Below, piece after piece: positions 25,626-35,441 of a DNA stretch of 64,000 nt (positions are counted from its first letter, which is position 1; each line of letters begins with the position of its first letter). This DNA is from Pseudomonadota bacterium. Lineage in GTDB: Bacteria; Pseudomonadota; Gammaproteobacteria; Burkholderiales; Rhodocyclaceae. The stretch spans positions 1-64,000 of the forward strand of contig JAGTRU010000022.1 of the NCBI GenBank assembly GCA_018261905.1, in the 5' to 3' direction. Under the pieces are notes generated by a model. It was not told the DNA's origin. It saw only the letters and a program-made list of their open reading frames with translations, and did no database searches. A program made the position numbers and the translations under genes.

Positions 25626-26957
25626 TTATCTTTTATCTTTATCGGCAAATGGGTTTTTCGCCGTCACAAACTGGATGCGCAAGGGCGTACCGTACAATTT
25701 GAAGGCTTCGCGGAAGGTATGTTCGAGATAACGCCGATAACTATCGGCGATGTGATCGACCGCATTGCCATGGATCACGATAATCGGCGGATTCGAGCCG
25801 CCCTGGTGGGCATAGCGCGGTTTCGGCCGGAACAGGCCGTGTTTGGGCGGCGCCTGGCGAGCCACGGCGTCGGCCAGGACACGGGCCAGACGCGGTGTCG
25901 ACATCTTCGACATGGCGGCTGCAAAAGCGGCATCGACCGAACGAAAAACCGCTTCCAGACCAATGTTTTCCTTGGCCGAAACGAAATGAAACTTGGCGAA
26001 ATCGAGGAATTTCAGCTTGCGCTGCAAAATCACCCGCGTCTGCTCGCGGGTATAGGAATCCAGGCCGTCCCATTTGTTGACGGCAACCACCAGCGCCCGG
26101 CCCGATTGCACGATGAAATCGGCAATGTGCGCATCCTGCTCGGAAACGTCGGCCTGGGCATCAACCATCAGGATGACGACATTGGCGTCTTCAATCGCCT
26201 GCAGGGTCTTGACCACCGAGAATTTTTCGATGGATTCGAAGACCTTGCCGCGTTTGCGCATGCCGGCCGTATCGATCAGCACATATTTACGACCACCGCG
26301 CACGAAGTCGATCTCGATGGAGTCGCGCGTCGTCCCCGGGGCGTCGAAGGCGATGACGCGCTCTTCGCCGAGCAAGGTATTGATCATCGTCGATTTACCG
26401 ACATTCGGCCGGCCGACGATGGCGACGCGGATGGCATCCGACTTCTCTTCTTCCTCATCCGGCTCGGGAAAGGCTTCCAGGGCAAGATCGACCAGGCCGC
26501 GCACGCCTTCGCCGTGGGCGGCGGAAATGGCATTCGGCTCACCCAACCCGAGTTCGTGGAAGTCGGCTTCGACCATGCCGGAATTCAGACCTTCCGCCTT
26601 GTTCACCGCGACAAAGACCGGCCGCGCCAGACGGCGCAGCATGTTGGCGATTTCCTTGTCGTGCGGTGTCAGGCCAACCCGGCCATCGACCACGAAAATG
26701 ACGGCATCGGCCTCGACAATCGCCTGTTCGGTCTGCCGTGCCATTTCATGCAGGATGCCATCCTTGACCAACGGTTCGAAGCCGCCGGTGTCGACCACCA
26801 GGTACGGCTTGCGGCCGAGCTTGCCATGGCCGTAATGACGATCACGGGTGAGGCCCGGCATATCGGCAACGATGGCATCGCGCGACTTGGTCAGGCGGTT
26901 GAAAAGCGTGGATTTGCCGACATTGGGCCGGCCAACCAGGACGAGCGTAGGTTTCAT
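25626..26957 (-). CDS. der: ribosome assembly GTPase Der
   Basis: Double-GTPase protein of 443 residues needed for 50S subunit maturation. The first G domain has [16 protein letters not shown] and NKAE. The second has [21 protein letters not shown] and NKWD. A KH-like C-terminal domain ends in [13 protein letters not shown]. It overlaps bamB by ATGA (26954-26957). Confidence 0.98.
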   Translation of the reverse strand: MKPTLVLVGRPNVGKSTLFNRLTKSRDAIVADMPGLTRDRHYGHGKLGRKPYLVVDTGGFEPLVKDGILHEMARQTEQAIVEADAVIFVVDGRVGLTPHDKEIANMLRRLARPVFVAVNKAEGLNSGMVEADFHELGLGEPNAISAAHGEGVRGLVDLALEAFPEPDEEEEKSDAIRVAIVGRPNVGKSTMINTLLGEERVIAFDAPGTTRDSIEIDFVRGGRKYVLIDTAGMRKRGKVFESIEKFSVVKTLQAIEDANVVILMVDAQADVSEQDAHIADFIVQSGRALVVAVNKWDGLDSYTREQTRVILQRKLKFLDFAKFHFVSAKENIGLEAVFRSVDAAFAAAMSKMSTPRLARVLADAVARQAPPKHGLFRPKPRYAHQGGSNPPIIVIHGNAVDHIADSYRRYLEHTFREAFKLYGTPLRIQFVTAKNPFADKDKR

Positions 26958-28114
26958 TGGATCTCGATTGCACTCACGTTGCCGCCGCTGGTTTGCACCA
27001 GGAAGCCGGAACCGAGCTGTTGAACCGGCGTACGGACAGGCGTCCCGTCGGTTTTCTGACGGCCGACAAAACTGCCATCTTCACGGGACAGGAAGTGCAC
27101 GATGCCTTCCGCGTCAGCCACGGCCACCATGCCGCGCCGCACCGCCGGCCCTGAAACGCGACGGTTCACCAGCTTATCCTGTTTCCACAGACTGCTGCCG
27201 GACAGGCGATCCAGGGCATGCACCGCCCCCTTTTCATCGGTCACGAAAAGATAGCGCCCATCGAGCGCCAGACCGACCGCCGATGAAATATCGCGCGACC
27301 AGATCATGGCACCGCTCTGCCCGAGGTCAAAACAAGCCACTTTGCCCTGGAAGGCAACGGCACAAACCTGGCTGCCATCGATCACCGGCGACGCCACGAC
27401 ATCGGCCACCCGATCCAGTTCGGTGGCGCCCTTCGGCAGGGCAACCGTCCCCTCCCAGGCCGGCGCACCGTTCTGCACGCTCAGGGCGAGCAATTTGCCG
27501 CCGGGAAAACCCACGAACACATAGCGTTCCGAAAAGACCGGAGCGCCGGCGCTGCGTATCGACAGGGATGGCGTGGCGCGCTGGTACACCCATTTGCGGC
27601 CACCATCGCCAAGATCAAGCAGGAAAACCCGGTTGTCGCCGCTCTTTACCGCGACGCCCTCGTCTCCCACCGTCGGCGCGGCCAGCACTTCGCTGGAGAC
27701 CTTGGCCTGCCAGAGCGGCTTGCCATCCTCGGCGGCAAAAGCCAGCACCTCGCCCTTGGCCGTACCGACCACGACCAGGCGGCCGTTGGCCCCGACCCCG
27801 GCCGACAGGGGCTGACCGGTCTTGATTTTCCAGATCGTTTTGCCGTCTTCCAGACGGGCCAGGACGCCGTCCTGAGCTGCAACATAAACCGCATTGCCGA
27901 CAACGGCCGGCGTAAAGGTATACGCCGCCGCCTTGCCGATGTTATCCGCCCAGAGCAGGCGAATGTCAGCCGGATTCTTGAGCGGGGTCAGCGGCGCCAT
28001 CTTGGGGGCCGAGCCGGAAAACGGGTTGATCGCGTCAAGTCCGTCGGAAATCGTCGAACACCCAGCCAACAACAAACCGCTGGCGGCAAGCAGGGCAAGC
28101 AGATGACGGGACAT
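26954..28114 (-). CDS. bamB: BAM complex lipoprotein BamB
   Basis: Outer-membrane lipoprotein of 386 residues and an eight-bladed beta-propeller subunit of the BAM machine that inserts barrel proteins. The lipobox is LLAGC near residue 19. Repeated PQQ-like blades are visible as recurring ...W...T-containing strands ([45 protein letters not shown]). Gene order yfgM-bamB-der matches enterobacteria and pseudomonads. Confidence 0.96.
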   Translation of the reverse strand: MSRHLLALLAASGLLLAGCSTISDGLDAINPFSGSAPKMAPLTPLKNPADIRLLWADNIGKAAAYTFTPAVVGNAVYVAAQDGVLARLEDGKTIWKIKTGQPLSAGVGANGRLVVVGTAKGEVLAFAAEDGKPLWQAKVSSEVLAAPTVGDEGVAVKSGDNRVFLLDLGDGGRKWVYQRATPSLSIRSAGAPVFSERYVFVGFPGGKLLALSVQNGAPAWEGTVALPKGATELDRVADVVASPVIDGSQVCAVAFQGKVACFDLGQSGAMIWSRDISSAVGLALDGRYLFVTDEKGAVHALDRLSGSSLWKQDKLVNRRVSGPAVRRGMVAVADAEGIVHFLSREDGSFVGRQKTDGTPVRTPVQQLGSGFLVQTSGGNVSAIEIQ

Positions 28115-28752
28115 CAGGCGGCCTCCCCTAGGCTGTCGAGCTTCTGCTGCAGCAGCTCACGGGCCGCCCCGGCTTTCTGGCCGGCCTTGTCAAGCGCCGC
28201 CCGGTAGGCGGCACGGGCCTCGGCCTTCTTGCCCTGAGCAACCAGGACATCGCCCTTCAACTCCAGGAAACGACCGTCGAAGGCCGCGGCATGCGCCACC
28301 TCGAGTTGCTTCAGGGCCTCGTCGTAGGCTTTTTCATCAAGTTGCACGGCAACCAGACGCAACCGGGCGATATCCTTGAGCTCGTCCTTGCCGTTATCGG
28401 CGGCCCAGCTCAATTGGGCGTGGGCGGTTTTCAGATCGCCGGCCGTGAAGGATTGCTTGGCCGCCAGCATGGCGCCCAGCGCGGCGTAGCTGGTGCGGCC
28501 GAATTTTTCCGCCAGTTCGCCGGCGGCCGTCTTGACCTTCTGCGCATCCCCCGCCGCCACGGCCTGCTCAAGCACGGCATAGATGGCCGAGGCCTGCGCC
28601 GTCTGGCTACGCTGGTACCAGTTCCAGCTCTGCCAGCCGATGACGCTGAGCGAAGCAGCGACGACCACCCCGGTCACCTGATTGCCGTACATCTTCCACC
28701 AGGTTTGCAGGGAAGCGATCTGTTCCTGTTCTTCAAGGTCGTAATGCGCCAT
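28114..28752 (-). CDS. yfgM: YfgM-like ancillary SecYEG/BAM protein
   Basis: Membrane-anchored periplasmic protein of 212 residues. A short cytosolic N-terminus (MAHYDLEEQEQIASLQTWW) leads into one helix (NQVTGVVVAASLSVIGWQSW), then a TPR-like alpha-helical domain. It belongs to the YfgM family, which associates with the Sec translocon and periplasmic chaperones. It shares one base with bamB and is 5 bp from hisS. Confidence 0.93.
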   Translation of the reverse strand: MAHYDLEEQEQIASLQTWWKMYGNQVTGVVVAASLSVIGWQSWNWYQRSQTAQASAIYAVLEQAVAAGDAQKVKTAAGELAEKFGRTSYAALGAMLAAKQSFTAGDLKTAHAQLSWAADNGKDELKDIARLRLVAVQLDEKAYDEALKQLEVAHAAAFDGRFLELKGDVLVAQGKKAEARAAYRAALDKAGQKAGAARELLQQKLDSLGEAA

Positions 28753-28757
28753 GCTGC

Positions 28758-30047
28758 TTATTCCTCTTCGTCCGAATCAATGAATTGACCGATGATGGCA
28801 TCCGCCAGATCGTCGACCTTCAGTTTCAATTGCGCCGCACCTTCTTCGCGCAGCGGCTTGAGTTGGGCTTCGCCGGTCGCCGCCTCATCGTCGCCGATGA
28901 TGACGGCGAAGGCCGCACCGCTGCCATCAGCCTTCTTCATCTGCGACTTGAAGCTGCCGCCGCCACAATGCAGCAGCACGTTGATACCGTGGTCGCGCAA
29001 GCCTTCGGCGACACGAAACGCCAGCCGGGAGGCTGCATCACCCTGATGTACAACATAGACATCGGGGGCCGGCGCAGCCGGCTCGCCACCGGAATCCTTG
29101 ATCAGGGCGATCAGGCGCTCGACGCCCATGGCAAAACCGCAGGCCGGCGTCGGCTTGCCACCGAGTTGCTCGACCAGGCCATCGTAACGCCCACCGGCAC
29201 AGACCGTACCCTGGGCGCCGAGCTTGTCGGTAACCCATTCGAAAACGGTCAGGTTGTAGTAGTCGAGGCCGCGCACCAAGCGCGGGTTGATGGTAAACGG
29301 GAGGCCGGCATCGCGCAGCACGCGCTGCACGCCTTCGAAATGGGCCAGCGAGTCGGCGCCGAGGTAATCGATCAGTTTCGGTGCGGCGGCACAGAGGTCC
29401 TGCATGGCCGGATTCTTGGTGTCGAGAATGCGCAGCGGGTTGGTGTGCAGGCGACGCTTGCCGTCTTCGTCGAGCAACTCGGCATGTTCCTCGAAATAGG
29501 TGATCAGCGCGGCGCGATGCTGGGCACGCTCATCCGGCTGGCCGAGGCTGTTCAGTTGCAGTTCGATACCGTCGAGGCCAAGGTCATTCCACAGGCGGGC
29601 GCCCATCAGGATCATTTCGGCATCGATATCCGGACCGGCCATGCCGAAGGTTTCGACGCCGACCTGGTGGAACTGGCGATAGCGCCCCTTCTGTGGCCGC
29701 TCGTGCCGGAACATCTGGCCCATGTAGTAGAGGCGCTGGGTCTGACGCGCCGCCAGGTTGTGCTCGATAACGGCGCGCACGCAGCCAGCCGTACCCTCCG
29801 GACGCAGGGTCAGCGCTTCGCCGTTCAGGCCATCGACGAAGGAATACATTTCCTTTTCGACGATGTCGGTGACTTCGCCGATGGCGCGCTTGAACAACGG
29901 CGTCGGCTCGACGATGGGCATACGGATCGGGCGGTAGCCGTAGCCTTTCAGCCAGGCGCGGATCGCGTCCTCGAACAGTTCCCAGAAGGCGGCTTCGTCG
30001 GGCAGGACGTCGTTCATCCCGCGCACGGCTTGCAATGTTTGACTCAT
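28758..30047 (-). CDS. hisS: histidyl-tRNA synthetase
   Basis: Class II synthetase of 429 residues that charges tRNA-His. Motif 1 region ends near [20 protein letters not shown]; motif 2 is [20 protein letters not shown]. The HisA signature [15 protein letters not shown] and motif 3 GFAMGVERL follow, then the anticodon-binding domain ([21 protein letters not shown]). Distinct from hisZ in the same run, which lacks these. It overlaps ispG by ATGA. Confidence 0.98.
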   Translation of the reverse strand: MSQTLQAVRGMNDVLPDEAAFWELFEDAIRAWLKGYGYRPIRMPIVEPTPLFKRAIGEVTDIVEKEMYSFVDGLNGEALTLRPEGTAGCVRAVIEHNLAARQTQRLYYMGQMFRHERPQKGRYRQFHQVGVETFGMAGPDIDAEMILMGARLWNDLGLDGIELQLNSLGQPDERAQHRAALITYFEEHAELLDEDGKRRLHTNPLRILDTKNPAMQDLCAAAPKLIDYLGADSLAHFEGVQRVLRDAGLPFTINPRLVRGLDYYNLTVFEWVTDKLGAQGTVCAGGRYDGLVEQLGGKPTPACGFAMGVERLIALIKDSGGEPAAPAPDVYVVHQGDAASRLAFRVAEGLRDHGINVLLHCGGGSFKSQMKKADGSGAAFAVIIGDDEAATGEAQLKPLREEGAAQLKLKVDDLADAIIGQFIDSDEEE

Positions 30048-31273
30048 GACTTCAGTTTCTTGGTATAGGTGCGCTCGACATAGCGCTCGATGATCTGCTT
30101 GAATTCATTGGCGATGTTATCGCCCTTCAAGGTGACCGTTTTCTGGCCATCCTCGTAGACCGGCGCCGATGGCGCCTCGCCGGTCCCCGGCAGGGAAATA
30201 CCGATATTGGCGTGCTTCGATTCGCCCGGGCCATTGACGATGCAGCCCATGACGGCCAGCGTCATGTTCTCGGCACCGTCGTAATGCAGCTTCCATTCCG
30301 GCATCTTGGCGCGCACAAAATCCTGCACTTCGCCGGCCAGTTCCTGGAACAGGGTGCTGGTCGTCCGGCCGCAACCGGGACAGGCCGCGACCATCGGCGT
30401 AAAAGCGCGCAGGCCCATGGTCTGCAGGATTTCCTGGGCGACGATGACTTCCTGGCTGCGCGAACCACCCGGCTCCGGGGTCAGCGAAACGCGGATGGTA
30501 TCGCCGATGCCTTCCTGCAACAGCACGGACAGCGCGGCGGTCGACGCGACGATACCCTTTGAACCCATGCCGGCCTCGGTCAGACCGAGATGCAGCGCGT
30601 AATCGGCGCGTTTCGACAGTTCGCGGTAAACGGCGATCAGGTCCTGGACGCTGGACACCTTGCACGACAGGATGATCTTTTCGCCGGCCAGACCGACTTC
30701 CTCGGCCTTGGCTGCGGATTCGAGCGCCGAGGTGACCATGGCGTGACGCATCATTTCGGTGGCGTCGAGCGGCACGGCCTTGCGGCTGTTCTCGTCCATG
30801 ACTCGGGCTAGCAATTCCTGGTCGAGACTGCCCCAGTTCACGCCGATGCGCACCGGCTTGTCGTACTTGCAGGCCAGTTCGACCATCTGCGCAAACTGCT
30901 CGTCCTTCTTTTTACCGAAACCGACATTGCCGGGATTGATGCGGTACTTGGCGAGCGCCTCGGCACAGGCCGGATGCTCGGTGAGCAGGCGATGGCCGTT
31001 GTAATGAAAATCGCCGATCAAGGGCACGTTGCAGTTCAGGCGCTCGAGATGCTCGCGGATTTTCGGCACGGCCGCCGCCGCGTCCGGCGAATTGACCGTG
31101 ATGCGCACCAGTTCCGAGCCGGCCCGCGCCAGTTCGGCACACTGGATAGCCGTCGCCAGGTAATCGGCAGTATCGGTATTGGTCATCGACTGGACGACAA
31201 CCGGCGCCGCGCCGCCGAGTAGGACATCGCCGATACGACAGCTACGGGTCAAACGTTTTGCCACTGCGCTCAC
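30044..31273 (-). CDS. ispG: 4-hydroxy-3-methylbut-2-enyl diphosphate synthase
   Basis: Fe-S enzyme of 409 residues in the methylerythritol phosphate route to isoprenoids; it reduces MEcPP to HMBPP. The TIM-barrel part has [17 protein letters not shown] and [12 protein letters not shown]; the C-terminal Fe-S domain carries [17 protein letters not shown] and, with the third Cys, [12 protein letters not shown]. The insert after the barrel is of the form common in proteobacteria. Only 3 bp separate it from rodZ. Confidence 0.97.
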   Translation of the reverse strand: MSAVAKRLTRSCRIGDVLLGGAAPVVVQSMTNTDTADYLATAIQCAELARAGSELVRITVNSPDAAAAVPKIREHLERLNCNVPLIGDFHYNGHRLLTEHPACAEALAKYRINPGNVGFGKKKDEQFAQMVELACKYDKPVRIGVNWGSLDQELLARVMDENSRKAVPLDATEMMRHAMVTSALESAAKAEEVGLAGEKIILSCKVSSVQDLIAVYRELSKRADYALHLGLTEAGMGSKGIVASTAALSVLLQEGIGDTIRVSLTPEPGGSRSQEVIVAQEILQTMGLRAFTPMVAACPGCGRTTSTLFQELAGEVQDFVRAKMPEWKLHYDGAENMTLAVMGCIVNGPGESKHANIGISLPGTGEAPSAPVYEDGQKTVTLKGDNIANEFKQIIERYVERTYTKKLKS

Positions 31274-31276
31274 GAC

Positions 31277-32197
31277 TTACTCCAGAACCAACCGGGCGAC
31301 GTCGCCATGCGTATAGGGGGCCAGGTCGATCGCCTGACCATGCCAGAACAGCTTGACGCCCGGCGCATAGCCGATGACCAGCGAGAACGGTCCTTGCCCG
31401 GAAGCGAGGCTCTGCTCGCTACCGCCCGCCGTACGCTGGGAATAGATAACCTTGCTGTCACGATCGCGGACTTCGACCCACGACTCTTTGTCGAAAACGA
31501 AACGCATGATCGGCGCCCCGGAAACCTGCAAATTCTTCTCGGCAACCGGATTGGCCGGAGCCGGAGCGCCACTCGGCTCGACCGCAGCCGGCGCCGGCGC
31601 GGCAACGGCGGGCACCTCGGCTTGCGGATTCATCACCTGTTGCGGCGTCGTTCCCGGCGGAAAGACCGGCTCGACAGCGGGTTCGACAACGGCCGGCGGC
31701 GGTTGGCGGGAGAAGGAATCGAGCAGCCCCTGGGTAGCATTACGCCAGGCGGAAAGATCATTCGGCAACAGGAAATAGATCAGGGCCGCCAGCCCCACCA
31801 GCGCCCCGCCGGTGACCACGACGAGACGGTCGCGTCGCGAGATTCCCGGCCCGCCTTGCGGCATCCGCGCCTGGCGCATTTCGGCTTCGCCCAGCCGCAT
31901 GACCGGCTTCTCGAGTGTGACATCCAACTGCTTCATCAGCGGCAGCGGATCGAGATGCACCAGCCGCGCATAGTTGCGAACGAAGCCGCGAACAAAGGTG
32001 GCCCCTGGCAACACTTTCCAGTTGTCGTTCTCCAGGGCTTCGAGCTGACGTTCGCCCAGCTTCAGGGCCGCCGCCACTTCCGGCAGCAGCAGACCGGCCG
32101 CTTCGCGCGCCGCACGTAGCTGACCGCCGACCTTGGGTAGCTGCTCGACAAGTACTTCCGCTGCCGGAATTTCGCCGACATCCATCTGTTCACTCAT
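31277..32197 (-). CDS. rodZ: cell shape protein RodZ
   Basis: Bitopic membrane protein of 306 residues that links MreB to the rod-elongation complex. A cytosolic HTH_25 domain (LRAAREAAGLLLPEVAAALKLGERQLEALE) is followed by a basic stretch, one helix (LVVVTGGALVGLAALIYFLLP), a Pro/Ala-rich linker and a C-terminal DUF4115 beta domain (VFDKESWVEVRDRDSKVIYS). It overlaps pilF by ATGA (32194-32197). Confidence 0.94.
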   Translation of the reverse strand: MSEQMDVGEIPAAEVLVEQLPKVGGQLRAAREAAGLLLPEVAAALKLGERQLEALENDNWKVLPGATFVRGFVRNYARLVHLDPLPLMKQLDVTLEKPVMRLGEAEMRQARMPQGGPGISRRDRLVVVTGGALVGLAALIYFLLPNDLSAWRNATQGLLDSFSRQPPPAVVEPAVEPVFPPGTTPQQVMNPQAEVPAVAAPAPAAVEPSGAPAPANPVAEKNLQVSGAPIMRFVFDKESWVEVRDRDSKVIYSQRTAGGSEQSLASGQGPFSLVIGYAPGVKLFWHGQAIDLAPYTHGDVARLVLE

Positions 32198-32988
32198 TGA
32201 AAATCGCCCTTCAGGAATTCCTGATATTCTTGCGAGGTTGGGTAACGGCTGCGCAATTGCGCGGCATAGCCGCTCTCGGCCGCCCGGTTACCCAGTTTGC
32301 GTTCGATGCGCACGCCCAGCCAGAGAGCCTCCGGTGTCGGCTCGACCTGCTTCAGGGCATCGCTCAGATAGATACGAGCTTCCTCGTTGATCCCGCGCAG
32401 ATAAAAAAGTTTGGCCAATTGCAGGCGGGCGGTCCCGCCCCCGTCGCGCGCCAGGCTGACGGCATTGAGCAGATATTTTTGCGCCCCATCCAGATCGCCG
32501 GCCTTGAGGGCACAGGTGCCGGCATTGGCGTAGGCCCGCTCCGGGGTTTCGTAGAGCGGATTCTTCAGCGCCTGCAAAAAATAGGCGATGGATTGGCGTT
32601 CCTTGCCCGTATCGCAAAGGTACCAGCCGTAATTGTTATTGACCTCCGGATCGCCCGGCGACAGGCTCAAGGCCCGCTGAAAGTCGCTTTCCGCCCGGGC
32701 ATACTCCTTGAGCTGACCATAGACCAGGCCGCGGATGCTGTAGGCCTGGACAAAGTCCGAGTCGGCGCTGAGGGCGATGCGCAACTCGTCGAGCGCGGCC
32801 GACATGTGACCGCTCTGAAAATACATGGCACCCAGCTCGGTGTGAATGCGCGCCCGGTTTTTCGGGTCGCTGGTATTCTGGTTGCGGTTCTGGTTCGGCG
32901 CATCGAGGCTCTGGGCCAGCACCCCAAAGGCGCACAACAAACTGAGACAACACCCGGCAATCAGATTTCTTGACGAAAAGCTATTCAC
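32194..32988 (-). CDS. pilF: type IV pilus biogenesis TPR protein PilF
   Basis: Exported TPR protein of 264 residues of the PilF/PilW family, needed to place the PilQ secretin in the outer membrane. TPR repeats run from [22 protein letters not shown] to about residue 210. The family is usually lipidated. Here LIAGC occurs so near the N-terminus (residue 13) that cleavage after VLAQ around residue 26 looks as likely, so lipidation is uncertain. It overlaps rlmN by ATGA. Confidence 0.92.
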   Translation of the reverse strand: MNSFSSRNLIAGCCLSLLCAFGVLAQSLDAPNQNRNQNTSDPKNRARIHTELGAMYFQSGHMSAALDELRIALSADSDFVQAYSIRGLVYGQLKEYARAESDFQRALSLSPGDPEVNNNYGWYLCDTGKERQSIAYFLQALKNPLYETPERAYANAGTCALKAGDLDGAQKYLLNAVSLARDGGGTARLQLAKLFYLRGINEEARIYLSDALKQVEPTPEALWLGVRIERKLGNRAAESGYAAQLRSRYPTSQEYQEFLKGDFQ

Positions 32989-34076
32989 GGCCTCACCTCC
33001 TTGAGGGCGATCACCCGCCCGGCAGTACGCTTGGTTTTATCCTGAACTTGCCCGGCCAACTGGCCGCATGCCGCATCGATATCGTCGCCGCGCGTCTTGC
33101 GCGTCGTGGTAATGATGCCCGCCCCCATCAAGATATCGGCAAAACGCCGCACCCGCTCCGCTGGCGAACGCCGGAACGGCGACCCCGGGAAGGGATTGAA
33201 GGGAATCAGATTGAACTTGCACGGCACCGTCTTGACCAGGGCCAGCAATTCGCGGGCATGGGCATCGCTGTCGTTGATACCATCGAGCATGACGTACTCG
33301 AAAGTGATGAAATCGCGCGGCGCCTTTTCCAGATAACGCCGGCAGGCCGCCATCAACTCCCGCAGGGGATATTTCTGATTGATCGGCACCAACTGGTCGC
33401 GCAGCGAGTCATTCGGCGCATGCAGCGAGACCGCCAGGGCGACCGGACATTCGTCGCGCAAGCGATCCATGACCGGCACCAAACCGGAGGTGGACACCGT
33501 GACCCGGCGCCGCGACAGGCCGTAGGCATTGTCGTCGAGCATCAGGCGAAGCGCCGCCACCGAGTTTTCGAAATTGGCCAGCGGCTCACCCATGCCCATC
33601 AACACGACATTGGAGATGATCCGTTGGTCGCCATGGACGGCGCCCAAGGCCTGATTGGCCTGCCAAACCTGGCCGATGATTTCCGCCACCGTCAGGTTGC
33701 GGTTGAAGCCCTGCTTGCCGGTCGAACAAAAAGCGCAATCGAGCGCACAGCCGGCCTGCGTAGAGACGCACAGCGTGCCGCGGTCGTCTTCGGGAATGAA
33801 CACCGTTTCGACAGCATTGTTGTTGCCGACATCGATCAGGAACTTGCGCGTCCCGTCGTCCGACAACTTGTCGGAAACAACCTTCGGCGGCACGATAACC
33901 GCCTGCGCCTTGAGCTTTTCGCGCAGGCTCTTGGCGATATCGGTCATCGCATCGAAATCGGCGACCCCGGAACGATGTATCCAGCGCAACACCTGGCGGG
34001 CGCGAAAGGGCTTTTCGCCCTGGTCAGCAAACCAGGCGGTCAGTCCATCGCCATCAAGATCGAGAAGATTCTGCAT
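32985..34076 (-). CDS. rlmN: dual-specificity RNA methyltransferase RlmN
   Basis: Radical SAM enzyme of 363 residues that methylates C2 of A2503 in 23S rRNA and A37 of some tRNAs. The cluster motif is [24 protein letters not shown] lies in the SAM-binding region and the resolving cysteine is in the C-terminal [14 protein letters not shown]. The start is ATG 34076 (MQNLLDLDG). Its upstream region is the right arm of a long inverted repeat, so the ribosome binding site is only a GGA in CTGGATCCT. Confidence 0.97.
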   Translation of the reverse strand: MQNLLDLDGDGLTAWFADQGEKPFRARQVLRWIHRSGVADFDAMTDIAKSLREKLKAQAVIVPPKVVSDKLSDDGTRKFLIDVGNNNAVETVFIPEDDRGTLCVSTQAGCALDCAFCSTGKQGFNRNLTVAEIIGQVWQANQALGAVHGDQRIISNVVLMGMGEPLANFENSVAALRLMLDDNAYGLSRRRVTVSTSGLVPVMDRLRDECPVALAVSLHAPNDSLRDQLVPINQKYPLRELMAACRRYLEKAPRDFITFEYVMLDGINDSDAHARELLALVKTVPCKFNLIPFNPFPGSPFRRSPAERVRRFADILMGAGIITTTRKTRGDDIDAACGQLAGQVQDKTKRTAGRVIALKEVRP

Positions 34077-34083
34077 AGGATCC

Positions 34084-34129
34084 AGGATCAAGGATCGAGC
34101 TTTTAGCTAACAGCTCGATCCTTGATCCT
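34084..34129. repeat. 18-bp perfect inverted repeat between ndk and rlmN
   Basis: Arms 34084-34101 and 34112-34129 match perfectly over 18 bp around a 10-nt centre. Each arm contains repeated GGATC units. No T-run follows on the minus strand, so it is not a standard terminator. It begins 8 bp upstream of the rlmN start codon and is 11 bp after the ndk stop. Confidence 0.85.
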
Positions 34130-34140
34130 AATAGCTGCTT

Positions 34141-34569
34141 TTAGCGGCCAGCGTAAACGTTCATTTCCGGGAAGAAGAAAGCAACTTCCACGGCGGCGGT
34201 TTCCGGCGCATCGGAACCGTGCACGGCATTGGCGTCGATCGATTCGGCGAAATCGGCGCGGATCGTGCCGGCATCAGCCTTTTTCGGATCGGTGGCGCCC
34301 ATCAGTTCGCGGTTCTTGGCAATGGCGTTTTCGCCTTCCAGACACTGGATCATCACCGGACCGGAGATCATGAAGGAAACCAGATCCTTGAAGAAGGGGC
34401 GATCCTTGTGCACGGCGTAGAAAGCGCCGGCTTCCTGCGGCGACAGCCAGGCCATCTTGGAGGCAATGATCTTCAGGCCGTTGGTTTCGAAACGGGAATA
34501 GATCTTGCCGATTACATTCTTGGCAACAGCGTCGGGTTTGATGATGGAAAGGGTGCGTTCGATAGCCAT
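34141..34569 (-). CDS. ndk: nucleoside diphosphate kinase
   Basis: Enzyme of 142 residues that balances NTP and dNTP pools by a phosphohistidine ping-pong reaction. It opens with [15 protein letters not shown] and has [17 protein letters not shown]; the catalytic His lies in [12 protein letters not shown] near residue 118. Length is standard. It is the first gene of the long minus-strand run, with a likely extended -10 promoter upstream. Confidence 0.98.
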   Translation of the reverse strand: MAIERTLSIIKPDAVAKNVIGKIYSRFETNGLKIIASKMAWLSPQEAGAFYAVHKDRPFFKDLVSFMISGPVMIQCLEGENAIAKNRELMGATDPKKADAGTIRADFAESIDANAVHGSDAPETAAVEVAFFFPEMNVYAGR

Positions 34570-34598
34570 TTATTTGCTCCGCAAAAGCTAGTTAGTTG

Positions 34599-34639
34599 AA
34601 AAACGGGCGATTTTAGCAGATTCGCAATGCGAACGCCCG
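34599..34639 (-). terminator. terminator-like structure and ndk -10 element
   Basis: On the minus strand CGGGCG and CGCCCG (34639-34634 and 34609-34604) enclose a small TTCGC/GCGAA hairpin and run into TTTTT, which would end the upstream 228-residue gene's transcript. Inside it, TGCTAAAAT (TAAAAT at 34615-34610) reads as an extended -10 for ndk, 41 bp from its start. Confidence 0.45.
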
Positions 34640-34641
34640 CC

Positions 34642-35328
34642 TCACTGAGCCACGGCCTTTGCGCTCTCGGCGGCCAGCAAAGGCTGACGCAGGCTGGCAA
34701 AATTGCGCGGCGCGACATACTGCAACAACTCCTTGCCCTCCCCATCGACCAGGATATCCAGGCCTTTCTGCGGATACAGCAAGTGCACCCGCTGCTCGGC
34801 AAGAAGTAGCCGCTCAGCCGGCTGACCGAAGCGCTGCAGCACCGTCGCCTCATCCAGATTGACCGCCGGAATAACGCTGATCGCCCGCATCGGCAACTGT
34901 TCAACCACCGCCAGATCGTCCGGGTGCAGGGTGATCTTGCGCGTTGCACTTTCCATGTTTTTCGACTTCAAGGCCCGCTCGCGCATGGCCGCCAGTTGTT
35001 CCTTCGAAGCATCGAAGGTGACGATCACCTTGGCCAGCACAAAACCGAGCGCCACCTGCGAGTAATACCCCTCCAGCGTCCCGGCTTCGTTGGGCTCGGC
35101 GATCATCGCCACATCGATTTCCGGCCCCAACAGCCGGCGCACGTCGGCCAGGGTACTGACCCCGAGTTGCAGGCCAAAAACCGAACTGCCGCCCCGGGCA
35201 TCGGTTTCGATCTGCCAGGGCAGATTGCGATTGGGATCCACCCCTTCCTGGCGACCGATTCCGGGCATCAGAAAAGGCACGATCAGCACCACGAGAACAA
35301 AGGCAATCAACGACAGGGCAAATTTCAT
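34642..35328 (-). CDS. hypothetical membrane-anchored protein, 228 aa
   Basis: I do not recognise the family. From ATG 35328 the protein has an N-terminal helix (MKFALSLIAFVLVVLIVPFL), then a presumed periplasmic region. Two related halves may exist: SSVFGLQLGVSTLADVRRLLGPEIDVAMI near residues 47-75, and the later AISVIPAVNLDEATVLQRFGQPAERLLL. Both read as a short strand followed by a helix that begins T/D-x-A-x-V, a layout seen in SmpA/BLIP-like envelope domains, but that is only a guess. It lies between the TRAP operon terminator and ndk. Confidence 0.75.
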   Translation of the reverse strand: MKFALSLIAFVLVVLIVPFLMPGIGRQEGVDPNRNLPWQIETDARGGSSVFGLQLGVSTLADVRRLLGPEIDVAMIAEPNEAGTLEGYYSQVALGFVLAKVIVTFDASKEQLAAMRERALKSKNMESATRKITLHPDDLAVVEQLPMRAISVIPAVNLDEATVLQRFGQPAERLLLAEQRVHLLYPQKGLDILVDGEGKELLQYVAPRNFASLRQPLLAAESAKAVAQ

Positions 35329-35389
35329 TGGGCAACCGGTTATTGCAAACAAGGAGGCCGATTGTGCCACAGCCCTTCCCAGAAACGCC

Positions 35390-35424
35390 AAAGCCGCGCC
35401 CGGAATCAATCCGAACGCGGCCTT
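35390..35424 (-). terminator. probable terminator after dctM
   Basis: On the minus strand GCCGCG (35421-35416) and CGCGGC (35398-35393) enclose a shorter CGG/CCG stem, flanked by AAG and CTTT. It lies about 20 bp past the dctM stop. The U-tract is short. Confidence 0.45.
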
Positions 35425-35441
35425 GTGCCGACTTGCCGCGC

